Shown: in pieces, positions 21,409 to 32,676 of the stretch
How positions within the stretch are numbered: the first letter of the stretch is position 1
Layout: the number at the start of each line of letters is the position of its first letter
Origin: Glandiceps talaboti
Lineage: Eukaryota > Hemichordata > Enteropneusta > Spengelidae
Assembly (NCBI RefSeq): GCF_964340395.1
Contig: NC_135557.1
Coordinates: 11,500,046-11,556,045, forward strand
DNA: 56,000 bases
Reading direction: 5' to 3'
Made by a program: the position numbers and the translations under genes
Notes under the pieces: generated by a model
Databases searched by the model: none
What the model saw: the letters and a program-made list of their open reading frames with translations, nothing else
What the model was told of the DNA's origin: nothing

Positions 21409-23060
21409 GAACCTTAGGACACTAATGCTAACATATGATATCCACTGTTTACTGGCATTATGGTATCACATATTGTACAAATGGTAACGTTGTAGCACTT
21501 TGTAACTTCAGTAAATGGCATTTTATTATCATATATGTCTGCCTGTCTGACTGTCAAAATTGTTAGCCCAATTGAAATATAAATTGGTACTCATATTTTA
21601 TATTTCAATGACGTCACAAAACAGAATTAATGCTTTGGACATACACGTTCCTCACATGAATCATGTTATTGGAATGGTTTATATTAACTTGTAATATATA
21701 AGTTAGTGGAAAGTAAGTGAATAATCAGGGCTCCAGCAAATTTCGTTGTTTTTCATAGCCAATTTCTTAAAGGAAAGTGAAAGATTATGTAACAAAGTCG
21801 TGAACGTACGTTAACATGTGCATAGACTTAGTAGTGACCCCTGATTGACCTAACGTGTTTAAGTTGTATATAAATTAATTGATAGTGAGTTATTAATTAG
21901 GCTACCAGATGACTATATGTTTACGTGGTATTTAAATTGTATTGACATATTGGTGAACAACGTAAGCAGTCTGTGAACACTACACGGCCTGAATTGTGTG
22001 TGTACGTGATGGATCCAGAAGCTACTGGTATATGATATTATATGCTATGTAGTCCTGTATGAAGAAGTATCTAAACTCTATCGTTGATTGCAAGTTAAAT
22101 ATCTGACACCGTACACCAACTGTGGACCGTGTCTAAATGAACACTTCATCTGCGATTTGTGTACCTACAGCAAGTATCACATCTGGTTTTGGTACAAGAC
22201 AAAAAAAAAGTCTTTTAATAATTAGTTTCATTATTATTCAAAGTCGAGCCATCATTTTATGTGTACTATAGTTTATTGGGTTAAGTATTATTTTGAGTAG
22301 GAGCTGTGTAGCTGCATAAAGAACTGTAATTCTATTTTACTTTGGTAATAAGACTAGATTGGGTAAAATCTTTGAACTTGTGTGTGAGTGTGTGTACTTT
22401 GTTACTTTATCTAGTATTGTGTCCCCTATCCCCATGCTGTTTTTAAAAAAAAAAAAAAAAACCGTATAATGACAAATTCATTCATTGTTTTACATCGTAT
22501 ATATTTGCACCGTATTATACTATTCAAGGGACCAGGGTTTTGGAAGCAGTTTCTTTGAAAATTGATAGCTTTGTGGCCAAAACTGTTCTTTCTTCTGGAG
22601 AGGCCTATTGGTAACTGGCTTGATGGGGTGTGCCATTGAAAGACTGCCCTCTATGGCGTAATATGTTGTCATAACCTATACGTGTACGTTTGTTTTTTAA
22701 AATTTACGCTTTATTATATGGTGTGTTATAGATTAGTAATGCGTTTAAAGTTATTAATAACTAAAACAATGTCCCATCAATTGTTTTAAGGAAAGCAATG
22801 CAAAAGATACAATATGCCTTAATGAAGTCAGACTACTTGTTCCATAGCAACTACTATGTCTCAATTTCAACCCGACAATTCGTATGTCTGTGAATTCGGT
22901 AATTCATCACACTTTGAACATGGAAAGTTTTCAACTCGCCCCAATTTAAACTCGTCTGTACACAATCTTCATTTGACGTCACTTCATTTAACCTTTGACA
23001 CTCTTCAGAGGTGTCATGTGATTCATTTGATAATCCGAGCAGAACGCGCAAGCCATTCTT
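21409..23060. other. Spacer between copy D and relic E
   Basis: No gene. It is a diverged version of the spacers after B and F, with a poly-A run at about 22445-22460. Near 22112 it has the uninterrupted ACCGTACACCAACTG target that is split by the GTAC transposon in the H spacer. Confidence 0.65.
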
Positions 23061-23257
23061 TTTAGATACGTACCATTGAAGAATGCAAATTGGCTTTTTC
23101 ACGAGTTGTTATAGTATTGGGATTGAAAAGTGCAATCTATGCTGGAGGTACTGGTGTAAGACACGAGGTTTGCGAATTGGACTGTGATAACGAACCACCT
23201 AGTTATACCATAGAGTCACCCAATGAACTGACATACAAGAGCCATCCTCCAATGAAG
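23061..23257 (+). pseudogene. Dioxygenase relic E: 3' part of exon 1
   Basis: Corresponds to relics C and G and sits at the same distance from the fuller copy downstream (F) once the 23586-31418 insertion is removed. The reading matches exon 1 from the region before FSRVVIVLG to SHPPMK. The proximal iron ligand His is replaced by Pro (ESPNEL for EPHNEM), and the splice donor is replaced by AGTCAGTCAG repeats. It cannot encode an active enzyme. Confidence 0.8.
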
Positions 23258-23585
23258 GCAAGTCAGTCAGTCACACACTCAGTTAGTCAGTCACCCAGTC
23301 AGTCATCAAATGAATGCGGTACTTAGGATTGATATGGGTGTATTGTCTCAGTTTCAGCCTAGACTTCTGAGAGATAATGAATATAACAAAGACTACAAGG
23401 TTAAACCATGGAACAACACATTTGTCTGCCATACACTTACACTATAATGTTCACAACGTACAAGGGACAACCTTATATACTTTATGTTATTCGTATTAAA
23501 ATGAGAATGAAGTTTATACCAATGAATTATAATAATTAGATAGAAATAATAAGATACAAAGGTAGTGACATAGAGATGCGCCTTA

Positions 23586-23605
23586 GGAAGCCTTCAGTAT
23601 TTACA
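23586..23605 (+). repeat. Left terminal inverted repeat (Harbinger-like)
   Basis: GGAAGCCTTCAGTATTTACA follows the TTA target copy at 23583-23585 and pairs with the right end at 31399-31418. A similar end adjoins exon 1 of copies B, F and H, so the family is present more than once in this window. Confidence 0.75.
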
Positions 23606-23982
23606 GGGGGCCGGAGGAAATCACACATGGTCTGTTACGAAAAACATGACCCCCCCCCCCCCAGGGCTGACTTACTCCGTATGCAAGCAGGACTAACAGC
23701 CTAAACAGGATAATTGTTCATTACCGAAATGGGTGCTAAATATTTTCGTTTGACAATATCATTTTATGTAACTAGGTCTATGTAATGAACGACTACCAAT
23801 TTATTAATTAATGTTTAGCATTTTACAATTATACAGTTTTGATGATAATTTACAATATAGAGTGACTTTAATATTGAACCAATGCTATTCGGATATCAAA
23901 TATGATTTTCTCATTGCTACTCCACACTTTTTCGTGTATGTACCTTCAAACCAATGGGTGATCTGACACCAATATGTAGGTC

Positions 23983-24217
23983 ATAATAATAATAATAATG
24001 TTGGGTTCTTATATAGCGCTTTCCCACACATTGCAACCTACATCCTACCAGGTCCCCAATTATACAGCTGGGTTGACTGAAGCACAGTCGTGGTTCAAAT
24101 CTTGCCCAAGGACTTTAGCCACTCAGAAACAAACAGCAGGCAGCAACAGGGCTCGAACCTGCAACCTGTAGATTCCAAGCCGGTCACGCTAACCATTCAC
24201 CCATCATGACTCCACGT
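23983..24217 (-). mobile_element. tRNA-derived SINE, internally deleted
   Basis: Reverse complement of the family at 16616-17001. It has an (ATA)n tail on the left, then TTCTTATATAGCGCTTTCCC, and the tRNA-like head on the right with a box B reading GGTTCGAGCCC in reverse. About 130 bp of the middle is missing, with short GTG homology at the join. It lies inside the Harbinger-like element. Confidence 0.85.
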
Positions 24218-24876
24218 CATATTAAATATCCAATCAGCCGACTTTTCTGTAATACGGTAATGATGAAACCTTCCAGTAGCGGTCGTCTATTTCAATAAGG
24301 AGAAAGCCTAAATGAAGACTTTCGATCGTCAACAAATAGTTACAGAGTTGAAAGTCTGTGGATGTGACAAAACAACTGGTCAGGAGTTTCTTGGTCGTTT
24401 TTCAAGGGTAGCGTAGAAAATGTTCATGTCACTACAGAAAAGATCTAGAGTGTGTGAGCAACATTTTCTGAAATTGGTTAATTCAAAGACATTGATGGAT
24501 GGTCTATGTTAAAGCATATTAACAGTAGAATTCGACTTTTAGTGTAAATTCAAAATTATTCTATGAGCTTACACTCGAACTTCGTGTAACAACATGACTA
24601 ACTTTTACAGACATAAACAAACTGATAAGAGAGTCGCGTGAACCTATGGGACCCGATGTTGATTTTTGTTTCAATGTTTGTCAGTTTGATAGTGATAAGA
24701 AGAGACTTTTTTCAGCACCCTCAAAGACAGTTTTCATTGTACACCACTGATAAAACGACGTTCTGATCACAGGCGTTTCCATATAATCATGCAATGGTTG
24801 TAAAGAAACAAACATTAAAAACTGGCTAGTGACCTTTCTCTTATAATCATACACAATCATCTTACAATCTTTCTCT

Positions 24877-24877
<1 letters not shown>

Positions 24878-24914
<37 letters not shown>

Positions 24915-24936
24915 TAATGATAATAATAATAATAAT

Positions 24937-24983
<47 letters not shown>

Positions 24984-25007
24984 CTCATCATCAGCATCAT
25001 CATCATC

Positions 25008-25068
<61 letters not shown>
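24878..25068. repeat. (ATA)n then (CAT)n compound microsatellite
   Basis: AAT/ATA units run to about 24940 and then CAT units, with a few interruptions, to 25068. The tract directly adjoins the 3' end of the LINE at 25069. A further CAT run (31023-31053) adjoins the LINE's 5' end, so the LINE splits a CAT tract. The frames of poly-Met, poly-His, poly-Ile and poly-Asp type are artefacts. Confidence 0.95.
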
Positions 25069-25070
<2 letters not shown>

Positions 25071-25330
25071 TGGAACATTTATTCGTATTTGCCCTAACTA
25101 TATACAATGAAGTGCTAAACTATGTACAAAAAGAAGACAATTAGCGAAATACGAGTGAATTGGCTTTGTAAAAGTAAATGTTCCTGGTAAAATTAAATTG
25201 CGTGAATTTAACAACGGTGGATTATATATTTCAGTGTGAAGTAGATGTGTACAATTTGGACAATGCTGAGAATTTTAAAATGTTACAAGGATCGTACGGC
25301 TGTCATTTAGTTACTGATTAGGTTGTATTA

Positions 25331-28300
25331 CTAATGGTCATATGTGAAATGTAGTTGGTTATTGATTACCTCGCATAATGCATTGTTAATGGCCCAAATA
25401 GATGTGAAAGCTACAAGGTTATGTCTGAGTCTGTAATGTTCAAATTCAAGGCTGAGTCGTGTGCGGATTCTTGTCTTGAAGATTTCGAGAGGGTCGATCG
25501 GTGTCCTGTTATCCATGGTGTTTCTTCTTGCTAGGTGTATAGACATTTTAGCGGTCGATATGGTGTATGTTGACAGTTGCATGGCGTGTTTGCTGATGAA
25601 TTTGGTACTTTTCCTTGGTGGGTTTACTAGGAACCATGACATTGGTATGACTTGATGGGCAGTAACTAGGTGTGATATTATTTTGGTGATGAAGGCTAGG
25701 AGCAGTTGTATATTCGGGCATTCCAGGAAGATATGTTGTAGAGCATCTCTGTCCTCACATAGCGGGCAGTTTGGGTCAGTGCGAAAACCGGCATTGTATA
25801 TATATAGGAAGGTTCCTGTCGTGTACGCGCCGTGTAGGATGCGCCAGTGAAGATCTCCTTCTCTTGCGGTTGTTGGTGGATAATAGCAGGCTGTGAAGTT
25901 CGGATGTATGTAATCGGGTAGGCTGAGAATATCTCGCCAAACGGTGTCGAGTCTGAAAGGTTGTCTTTTTGCTTGATTTTCAAGGATCTTATATTTATAG
26001 ATTGCTCCCCTTTCGAGTTTGTACAGTGGCAAGTTGAGTTCAGTCGAGTGATGGAGTTCAAAAGAATAGTTCGTACTTGGTGAGTTATTTGGAGACGGAT
26101 TTTGGAAGTAGTTGTTGATCATTGTTTTGAAGTTGTCTGGGATAGCTTGGTGTATTACTTGAATAGATAAGTCGAGGATACGTTCAGAGCGAATGTTGAC
26201 TTTACCGGTGAGATCTGTTGAGTTTAACCAACGTTGTCGAGTATCGTGTATGAGATCCCCTATGGTTGTGATGCCTGCGTTTGCAAAGTGAATCAGTGTA
26301 AAAGGCGTGTTCTGTTTTGGATGTAGTATTAGCGGGTTTTGAAAGATCGGTTCGTTCAGTATATCTGAAATGTTTTCTGGTCCTCCTTTCCGGATTTTGT
26401 CGGTTGCATTCCAACAGCGTAGTAATTCAGTGTAGAATTGTGGTATGTGTGTTTTGTTTGGTTCGATGCCGGTTGTTACGAGGAGTTGTTTTCTGTAGTT
26501 CAACTGGTTAACTTTTTTGAAATAATGATCCATGAAAGTGAAGCAGGGGTGTTGATTGTCTTTATATAGGTAGTTTTGAATGTGACCGAGGCGTAGAGAG
26601 GTAAGTCTTGTTTGTAGATTAATCAGTCCTTGTCCACCCTTATCAAGTGGTAAGTAAAGGGTATCAGGAGGTATCCAGTGGCGGCCTTGCCAGAAAAATC
26701 GTAGAAATAGCGTTTGAATATGTGAAATAGTTGCTTTAGTGGGTGTAGTACATGCTAGACAGTAGAGTAGTTTTGCAGCTATTACTTGGTTAATGACGAG
26801 TACGCGTCCCCTGTATGACATACATGAAGCAAATGACGACCAGCCTTTAATTTTGTTTTCTATGGTATTGATTAATTTTGTCCAGTTTTGTTGATTATAT
26901 GTTTCATTGTTACCTAGGTGTACGCCAAGGAGTTTGAGTCCGATATTATTCCATGCAATTCCAAGTTGGTTGTCGGTACGGTGTCTCCATTTTCCTACCC
27001 ATAGGCCTTTTGATTTTTCAAAGTTAATTTTTGCATTTGATGCCTTTTCATAGTTCACGAGGCACGTTTTTAACTTAGTTAAATCGCCTTCTTTGGTGTG
27101 CATTATTTCGACATCGTCGGCATATGCAGATAAGTAAACAGTACGATTTGGAGTTTCTGGTATTGTGAGTCCTGCAATTTCACTGGTGGTTCTAATCTTG
27201 TCCAATAATGGTTCAAAGGCGATGACGTACAGCTGTCCGGAGAGGGAGCACCCTTGTCGAATACCGCGTTTGATGTTCAAGGGAGATGTTAGCTTGTTAT
27301 TTATTCTGAATAGTGATTGGATATCTGTGTACAAGACTTTGATGGTATTAATGAAACGTGGACCGAAACCGAAAGCATTGAGAGTTTTTAACAGGTACTC
27401 ATGGTGAACACGGTCGAAGGCTTTTTCTTGGTCCAATGCTACTATCCCCAGTGGTGTATCGGTGATATTGGCGTATGATATGGAGTCGCGAAGCAAGTGA
27501 ATATTGTCAAATATCTGACGGCCCGGTATGCTGCAGGTTTGGTCTTCGTGTATAATTGTTGCTAGTACGGAGCGGAGACGGAGTGAGAGTGCTTTAGTGA
27601 GTATTTTGTAATCGCTGCATAAAAGGCTGATGGGTCGCCAGTTCTTAACCATTGTGTTATCACTGGATTTGGGATGTAGACTTATCACTGCCCTCCTACA
27701 GGATAGTGGAAGTATACCACTTTGAAGAGATTTGATGATTACTTTGTGTAAGTCTTTACCTATGAGTGACCAGAATGTTTTGTAAAATTCATTTGGTAGT
27801 CCATCTATTCCAGGCGAGCGATCTGTTGAAAGTTGCGTGACTGCCTTGGTGAGTTCTTCATATGTGATATCATTGTCGAGATATTCGCGGTCGGATGTGT
27901 TCAGTTTGGGTAGATTTTTAAGTAGTTCGTTTTGGTCATTTTGGTCTACTGGGTCCGGTGTATAAAGTTCCTGGTAAAAGTCATATATTATATTGCGTAT
28001 TTCGTGTGGGTCTTCTGCAATGGTGTTGTCTGTACGTTTCAGTTGTATTATTGGTCTTGATTTTCCTTTTTCCTTCTCGAGGGCGAAGAAGAATTTACTT
28101 GATATGTCGCTCTGTTGCAGTATTTGATGGCGTGCTCGGATAGCTGCTCCTCTACTTTCGTTGTGAACTAGGTCAGCGAGTAGATTTTTCTTTGTGGTGT
28201 ATTCATGTATTAGGTTATTGTCCTGGTGAAGTTTTCTCTCAATGTGTTGAATTTCGCGTTCCAGCTGGGTTTTCCTTTGTTTATGATCGTTGCTATGGGA

Positions 28301-29245
28301 GACACAGTACTGTTGCGTAAGGTGTTTAATTTTCCATTTCCCGATTTCCCACCACATCAGTATATCATTATATTTTTCTGATTCTTGTTTCCAATTTGTC
28401 CAAAAATGGGTAATTATTTCGCGGTAGCTGTCTTCTTTTAAAATATTGGTGTTCAGACACCAAACCGGGTTACGTTTCTTCACCTGCTTTTGTGAAATTG
28501 TTAATTTGACGAAGGAGTGATCGGATAGGGAGAGTGAAGAGTTTTGTATTGTTACTGTTGTGATACGTGTTTTCATACATCTGTTGATGTAAATTCTGTC
28601 GAGGCGAGCCTTTGTATTGTTTCTGTGCTATGTATAGTTACGGTTGTTGCCATGGTAGTGGCGCCAGCTGTCGATTAGTTTGTGTCTGTGTATCATGTTG
28701 TCAAGGAGACGTGTTGAGTGACGATCTGATTCAGTACATTGGAGTCTGTCAAGTTCAGGGTTGAGGGTACAGTTGAAGTCTCCTCCTATTATGACTGGTT
28801 CTTGGTTCATGTTTGTTAATAGTGTATTTAGGCGAGTGAAGCATTGTAGGCGTTCATTTGCGTCAGTGTGAGCATATACGTTGATGATATTAACAAGTGT
28901 TCCGTTGAGTTTGACTTGGGTATGTAATAGGTGTCCTGGGATGGGTTCTGATTTGTCGATAATTTCTACTGTGGAGTTTGGGTGGAATAAAATAGCAATG
29001 CCAGCACTGTTGTTATTTTTGTGAGAGAGGATGCATTTTCCTCGCCATACTAGTGGCCATATTTGTTCATCTCTTGTTATGGAATGTGTTTCTTGTAGTA
29101 GGTAGAAGTCTGCATGATGGCTGGTATTTTTCAATAGTTCAAAGAGTTGGTAGCGTTTCATTGAATCACGGCATCCACGTACGTTGAGTGTAGCACATGA
29201 GAGAGATGCCATGATTAGTGTTATTAAGGAAAAACATTTTACCAT
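25331..29245 (-). pseudogene. LINE ORF2 (endonuclease + reverse transcriptase), one in-frame stop
   Basis: About 1,304 codons in one frame from 29245, interrupted by one TAG at 28630-28628, right after the residues NRNYT. The frame continues without shift as HRNNTKARLDRIYIN. Endonuclease blocks: LNVRGCRD, LLQETHS, GGDFNCTL and, past the stop, SLSDHS. Reverse-transcriptase blocks: NWRPISLL, ALDQEKAFDRV, IRQGCSLSG and AYADDVEIM (about 27118). A C-terminal zinc motif CPLC...H...C (pattern C-x2-C-x7-H-x4-C) lies near 25760. Comparable LINEs have Trp at the stop position, and TGG to TAG is one base change (inference). The protein would nick DNA and copy the element's RNA at the target. Its start overlaps the ORF1 stop by seven bases (ATGGTAA). 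Confidence 0.85.
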
Positions 29246-30813
29246 GATGAAGAGGCTGTTGATTGAGTGTCTGCAACGTTTCGTGATTTAAGGAGGTGGC
29301 TTTTTATTTTTGTTACCATTTTGTAAATTCGTGCTTTCTTTGCGGCTGGCAGTGGTTGGTTTGTGCGGTATCGTTGTAGGTTTTTTGCGAGGGCTTTCAG
29401 GTTTGGGTTGAATAGTGTACACTGTTCGATAAACTTTCTTGAATGTTTCGTGTCTTCTAGGAATTCTTCTATGGATTGTGCTGACATTTCATGGGTTATT
29501 GGTGTGTCCGATATGTCAGACATGATGGATTCATTGTCATTGTCATTGTCGTCTATTTCATTGGTGGTTGTTTCATGTGGACTTGCAGTTGAGCTGTCTT
29601 GAGTTGATGAATCAACGGGGGTGGTGTTGAGAGGCGAGTATGATGGTTCTTGGCTGTTTTCGTTGTTCATATTTTGATGAGAGTTTTTCTTTGATGTTCC
29701 GGGATCTGAAAGTTCGACAGACAATTCGAACGACGGTGTTGGTTCAGGAGACGTTGGTTGGGAAGGGAGGGTGAAGTCCAGATTGGGAGTAGGAGGAAAG
29801 GGTGAAGGAGGGGTTCGTACCCTCTCTTCGACGTCATTGATGTGTGTATCGTTGTTGGGAGTTACGGTTTCTTTTCCTTGGTTAACGGTCGGATCTGTGG
29901 TTTCCTTGTGTCTTTGATCATTGATTTGTTCTTGAATGGAGGTATACGGTATAAACCAATGATCTTCATTTTCTGTGTTATCGGTATTTTCGTGAGTATC
30001 TGACTGGTTGTGTTGATCAATAATGTTGTTGTTTTGGGTTTCGTTTGTAGCGGTATTTACCAATAGTTCGTTGACAGTGGGTTGCAGGTTGGTCGTTGGT
30101 TCAGCTGTGGTATTCATTGGTTGATCGGTATTGTTGGTATGTGTGTTATTGTTATTTACAACCTGTTGATTATCTTCGTTGGTAATGGCGGTTGAATTGT
30201 CCGTGTTTTCATTTTCAGTTTGTACTTGTTTGCAGTTTCGTTGAAGGTGTCCTTTCTGTTTGCATTTAAAGCAACGCATTTCATCGGTAGACAGGTATAC
30301 TTTGTAATTTCTATCTTCATATTGGACGTTTGTAGATCCATTTACAGTGCCATTCAGGTCGCTATCCAGTAGTATAAATGCTTGTCGTCGGAAAGATTTG
30401 ACGTGCTTCAGATTTTCACTTTTACATCCCAGTGGAATAGTTTTCACTGTACTCACGAGTTTGCCAAATCTTGATAGTTCGTGTTCGATGATTTCATTTG
30501 GAATAAAGGGTGGTATTCCGGATACTATTACTTTTGTTGCTGGTTTTACTAGTGGTTCGACGTAGACTGAGAATCCATTTATTTCTAGGCCTTTGATACA
30601 TATGGTTTCAACCCAGGTAACGGAGATGAAGAATACGAGTACTGACCCATGTGCTCTTGACGCTGACGTTATATTTTCGGGTCCTGTAGTTGTAGCCATT
30701 GCTTGTAGGTAGGTTTCGACGGTTACTCCATCTAGTGATTCACACTTTATGCCATGTTTTCTGGTCGGAGTAGGAGTTGGCGATGGTTGGCTACCGTGGG
30801 TACGGGCGGCCAT
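29239..30813 (-). CDS. LINE ORF1: RNA-binding protein with CCHC zinc knuckle
   Basis: 524 residues from the ATG at 30813 (context AATATGGCC); the frame is open a little further upstream to a GTG at 30831, but the ATG is the better start. The first ~200 residues hold a Tx1-type ORF1 region (VIVSGIPPFIPNEIIEHEL, then KHVKSFRRQAFILLDSD). Next comes one zinc knuckle, CFKCKQKGHLQRNC (C-x2-C-x4-H-x4-C), around residues 180-195. The central ~220 residues are rich in Asn, Thr, Gln and Pro and probably disordered. The C-terminal ~80 residues are helical and basic. ORF1 proteins bind the LINE RNA to form the transposing particle. No stop or frameshift is seen, so this ORF is intact. Confidence 0.85.
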   Translation of the reverse strand: MAARTHGSQPSPTPTPTRKHGIKCESLDGVTVETYLQAMATTTGPENITSASRAHGSVLVFFISVTWVETICIKGLEINGFSVYVEPLVKPATKVIVSGIPPFIPNEIIEHELSRFGKLVSTVKTIPLGCKSENLKHVKSFRRQAFILLDSDLNGTVNGSTNVQYEDRNYKVYLSTDEMRCFKCKQKGHLQRNCKQVQTENENTDNSTAITNEDNQQVVNNNNTHTNNTDQPMNTTAEPTTNLQPTVNELLVNTATNETQNNNIIDQHNQSDTHENTDNTENEDHWFIPYTSIQEQINDQRHKETTDPTVNQGKETVTPNNDTHINDVEERVRTPPSPFPPTPNLDFTLPSQPTSPEPTPSFELSVELSDPGTSKKNSHQNMNNENSQEPSYSPLNTTPVDSSTQDSSTASPHETTTNEIDDNDNDNESIMSDISDTPITHEMSAQSIEEFLEDTKHSRKFIEQCTLFNPNLKALAKNLQRYRTNQPLPAAKKARIYKMVTKIKSHLLKSRNVADTQSTASSSW

Positions 30814-31022
30814 ATTGTCACTATTCGCCACTCACGGGCACCGGGATCGAAATCCGCGGTTATCTCTTCAATCCACTGAAGAACGTTGATTTAAGACAAA
30901 CGAAAGTGTTCCAATAACTAATATAAAGGTTTCTATGGCACAATTTCGAACTTGTTGTAGCGTAGGACGACGGAAATGACTATTTACACGGAGCGTCTAT
31001 TTTACACAGCTTCCAATATGGA

Positions 31023-31023
31023 G

Positions 31024-31054
<31 letters not shown>

Positions 31055-31073
31055 TACTGCTACCATCACCATC
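31023..31073. repeat. (CAT)n microsatellite at the LINE 5' end
   Basis: Ten or so CAT units and then less regular CAT/CAC sequence. With the tract ending at 25068 it makes up the two halves of the target microsatellite. Confidence 0.9.
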
Positions 31074-31398
31074 ATATTTTAACAACAACATTCACGGACA
31101 GTGTGAGGGATAAGGTGAGATCGTACACTCAACAAAATGCATAATTTTATTGAGCAATTTCTTACAATATGTGTGTTTTTATTTGTGTATTTTGGCATGT
31201 AAAGTACTCGTCGAGTGCTCATCTCATGTTTACATACACAAAATAAATTGACAATAATTGAATATTATATTTGGTCACAAAACTACGGATTGTACAATGT
31301 GCACCCCCTCCCAATATTGTAAAGCAAAATATGACACCCCCCTATTAAAGAACAGGTTTTTAAAATGTGACACACTCCCGATTCCCCCGCCCCCACCT

Positions 31399-31418
31399 TG
31401 TAATTAGTGAAGGCTCCC
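31399..31418 (-). repeat. Right terminal inverted repeat (Harbinger-like)
   Basis: Reads GGGAGCCTTCACTAATTACA in reverse complement and is followed on the + strand by TTA (31419-31421) and the 5' flank of copy F. Confidence 0.75.
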
Positions 31419-31421
31419 TTA

Positions 31422-31892
31422 TATCACACGATGAATCGAACCTGAAGACCGTTATCTCTATAGGTAATGTCACAGTGCTTTATTTGTGTATGTATCTGTT
31501 TATTTTAACTATAAACACAAATAATGACAAAAGCAACACCAGAAAGTACATAACGTAAAAATACAAGACGAGTAGACACCCGACTATTTTAAATTTGACA
31601 CGATCAAGGAGGTTGCTATCTCTCTGTGATTGGGTCAATGTTTCACTGCACACACCTTTAGAATGTTTCCGACAATATAGAGTATCTATTGTGATGTCGA
31701 ACTCATGCAGTCTAATATATGCTGTAAAGGTTGATGGTACAGAACACAGGTCAAGGTATTAAATATATACGTTATATCAATATGATCAAGCAGATAACAT
31801 AGATTATGTATTTGCTTACTCAATAGTTAGTTGAAGGTAATGCAATAGGGACAACCTGTGGATGTAAAGGACGTCAGTAAGTACATTTAAAC
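31422..31892 (+). promoter_or_regulatory. Shared 5' flank of copy F (candidate promoter region)
   Basis: Equivalent to the 5' flanks of copies D and H. It is now separated from relic E by the 7.8-kb insertion ending at 31418, about 475 bp before the start codon of F. Promoter activity is an inference from position and conservation only. Confidence 0.35.
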
Positions 31893-32619
31893 ATGGCACT
31901 GTATAGTGTTATTACGACCAAGGCAACATGTATGAAGCCGATTCACAGATTCCTGTTTATGGCTAGTAAGCGAATTTCATCATGGAAAGTGAACAGTGGA
32001 GTGTTATCAAAAGTTCGACATCCTATAGCATATAGAGATCACAGCGTGAGTGCAACAGACAGCTTCGTCTATCACAAACGCGTTGAGATTACGAAGCCCC
32101 ATTTCCAACCTCGCATAGCAGAAAGAGAATGGCTTCCTGGATCAACATTTCCTGGCCACAATTTACCCGAGTATCTGGCGTGTCCCAGGGAAAACAGGCC
32201 AGCAGTTTATGAAGCAGCATCATCGAATGTTTCGATTGAAACGTGGGCGGAAAGAGCTCGTGCCATAATAGATGAACGACTTCACAACTATGGGACCATT
32301 CTGTTTAGAAGGTTACCACTGAAAAATGCCGGCGACTTCTCACGATTTGTTAAAGCATTAGGCTACCAAAGTGCAAGCTATGCTGGAGGTATTGGGGCAA
32401 GACATGAGGTCAGCGAAATGGTATTCACTGCCAGTGATATCGACCCACCTATCTTTACCTTAGAGCCACACAATGAAATGTCTTACATCAGTCATCCGCC
32501 AATGAAGGTTAGTTAGGGAGCCTTCAGTAATTGCAGTTTGGGGGGTCTCTTTTTAGTACAACTGAACTGAAGGTTCAGTAGTACTATAGGCATGTTTGCC
32601 TGTCTGTTTCCCTGTGTAT

Positions 32620-32676
<57 letters not shown>

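Larger units (their letters stand above)
25070..31023 (-). mobile_element. Nearly full-length Tx1/L1-group LINE in a CAT microsatellite
   Basis: Layout on the - strand: a 5' UTR of about 210 bp beginning near ACTCCATATTGG (31023), ORF1 (30813-29239), ORF2 (29245-25331, one stop), and a 3' UTR of about 260 bp. The 3' UTR has AATAAA (25083-25078) a few bases before the element runs into (TGA)n. ORF1 with a CCHC knuckle, ORF2 with an endonuclease, a YADD reverse transcriptase and a C-terminal CCHC zinc motif fit the Tx1/L1 group. Several named families of that group, for example Kibi and Koshi, insert into microsatellites. The intact length and the single stop suggest a young copy. Confidence 0.85.
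23586..31418. mobile_element. Harbinger-like DNA element, host of nested SINE and LINE
   Basis: Left end GGAAGCCTTCAGTATTTACA (23586) and reverse-complemented right end GGGAGCCTTCACTAATTACA (31418) are inverted repeats with about 17 of 20 matches. They are flanked by TTA (23583-23585 and 31419-31421). Paralogous loci at 16009 and 37909 read GCCTTATATCAC without interruption, which proves the insertion and its borders. A 3-bp TTA duplication fits PIF/Harbinger. No transposase was seen, so this is a non-autonomous element of about 1.6-1.9 kb once the LINE and SINE are taken out. Confidence 0.75.

Noticed and set aside
24857-25144. Poly-Met, poly-Asp, poly-Ile and poly-His frames
   Set aside because: Translations of the ATA/CAT microsatellite; the same applies at 55276-55629.
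23586-31418. CACTA-type element as an alternative for the TTA insertion
   Set aside because: Ends do not begin with CACTA or CACTG, and the TTA duplication with GG-starting ends fits PIF/Harbinger better.
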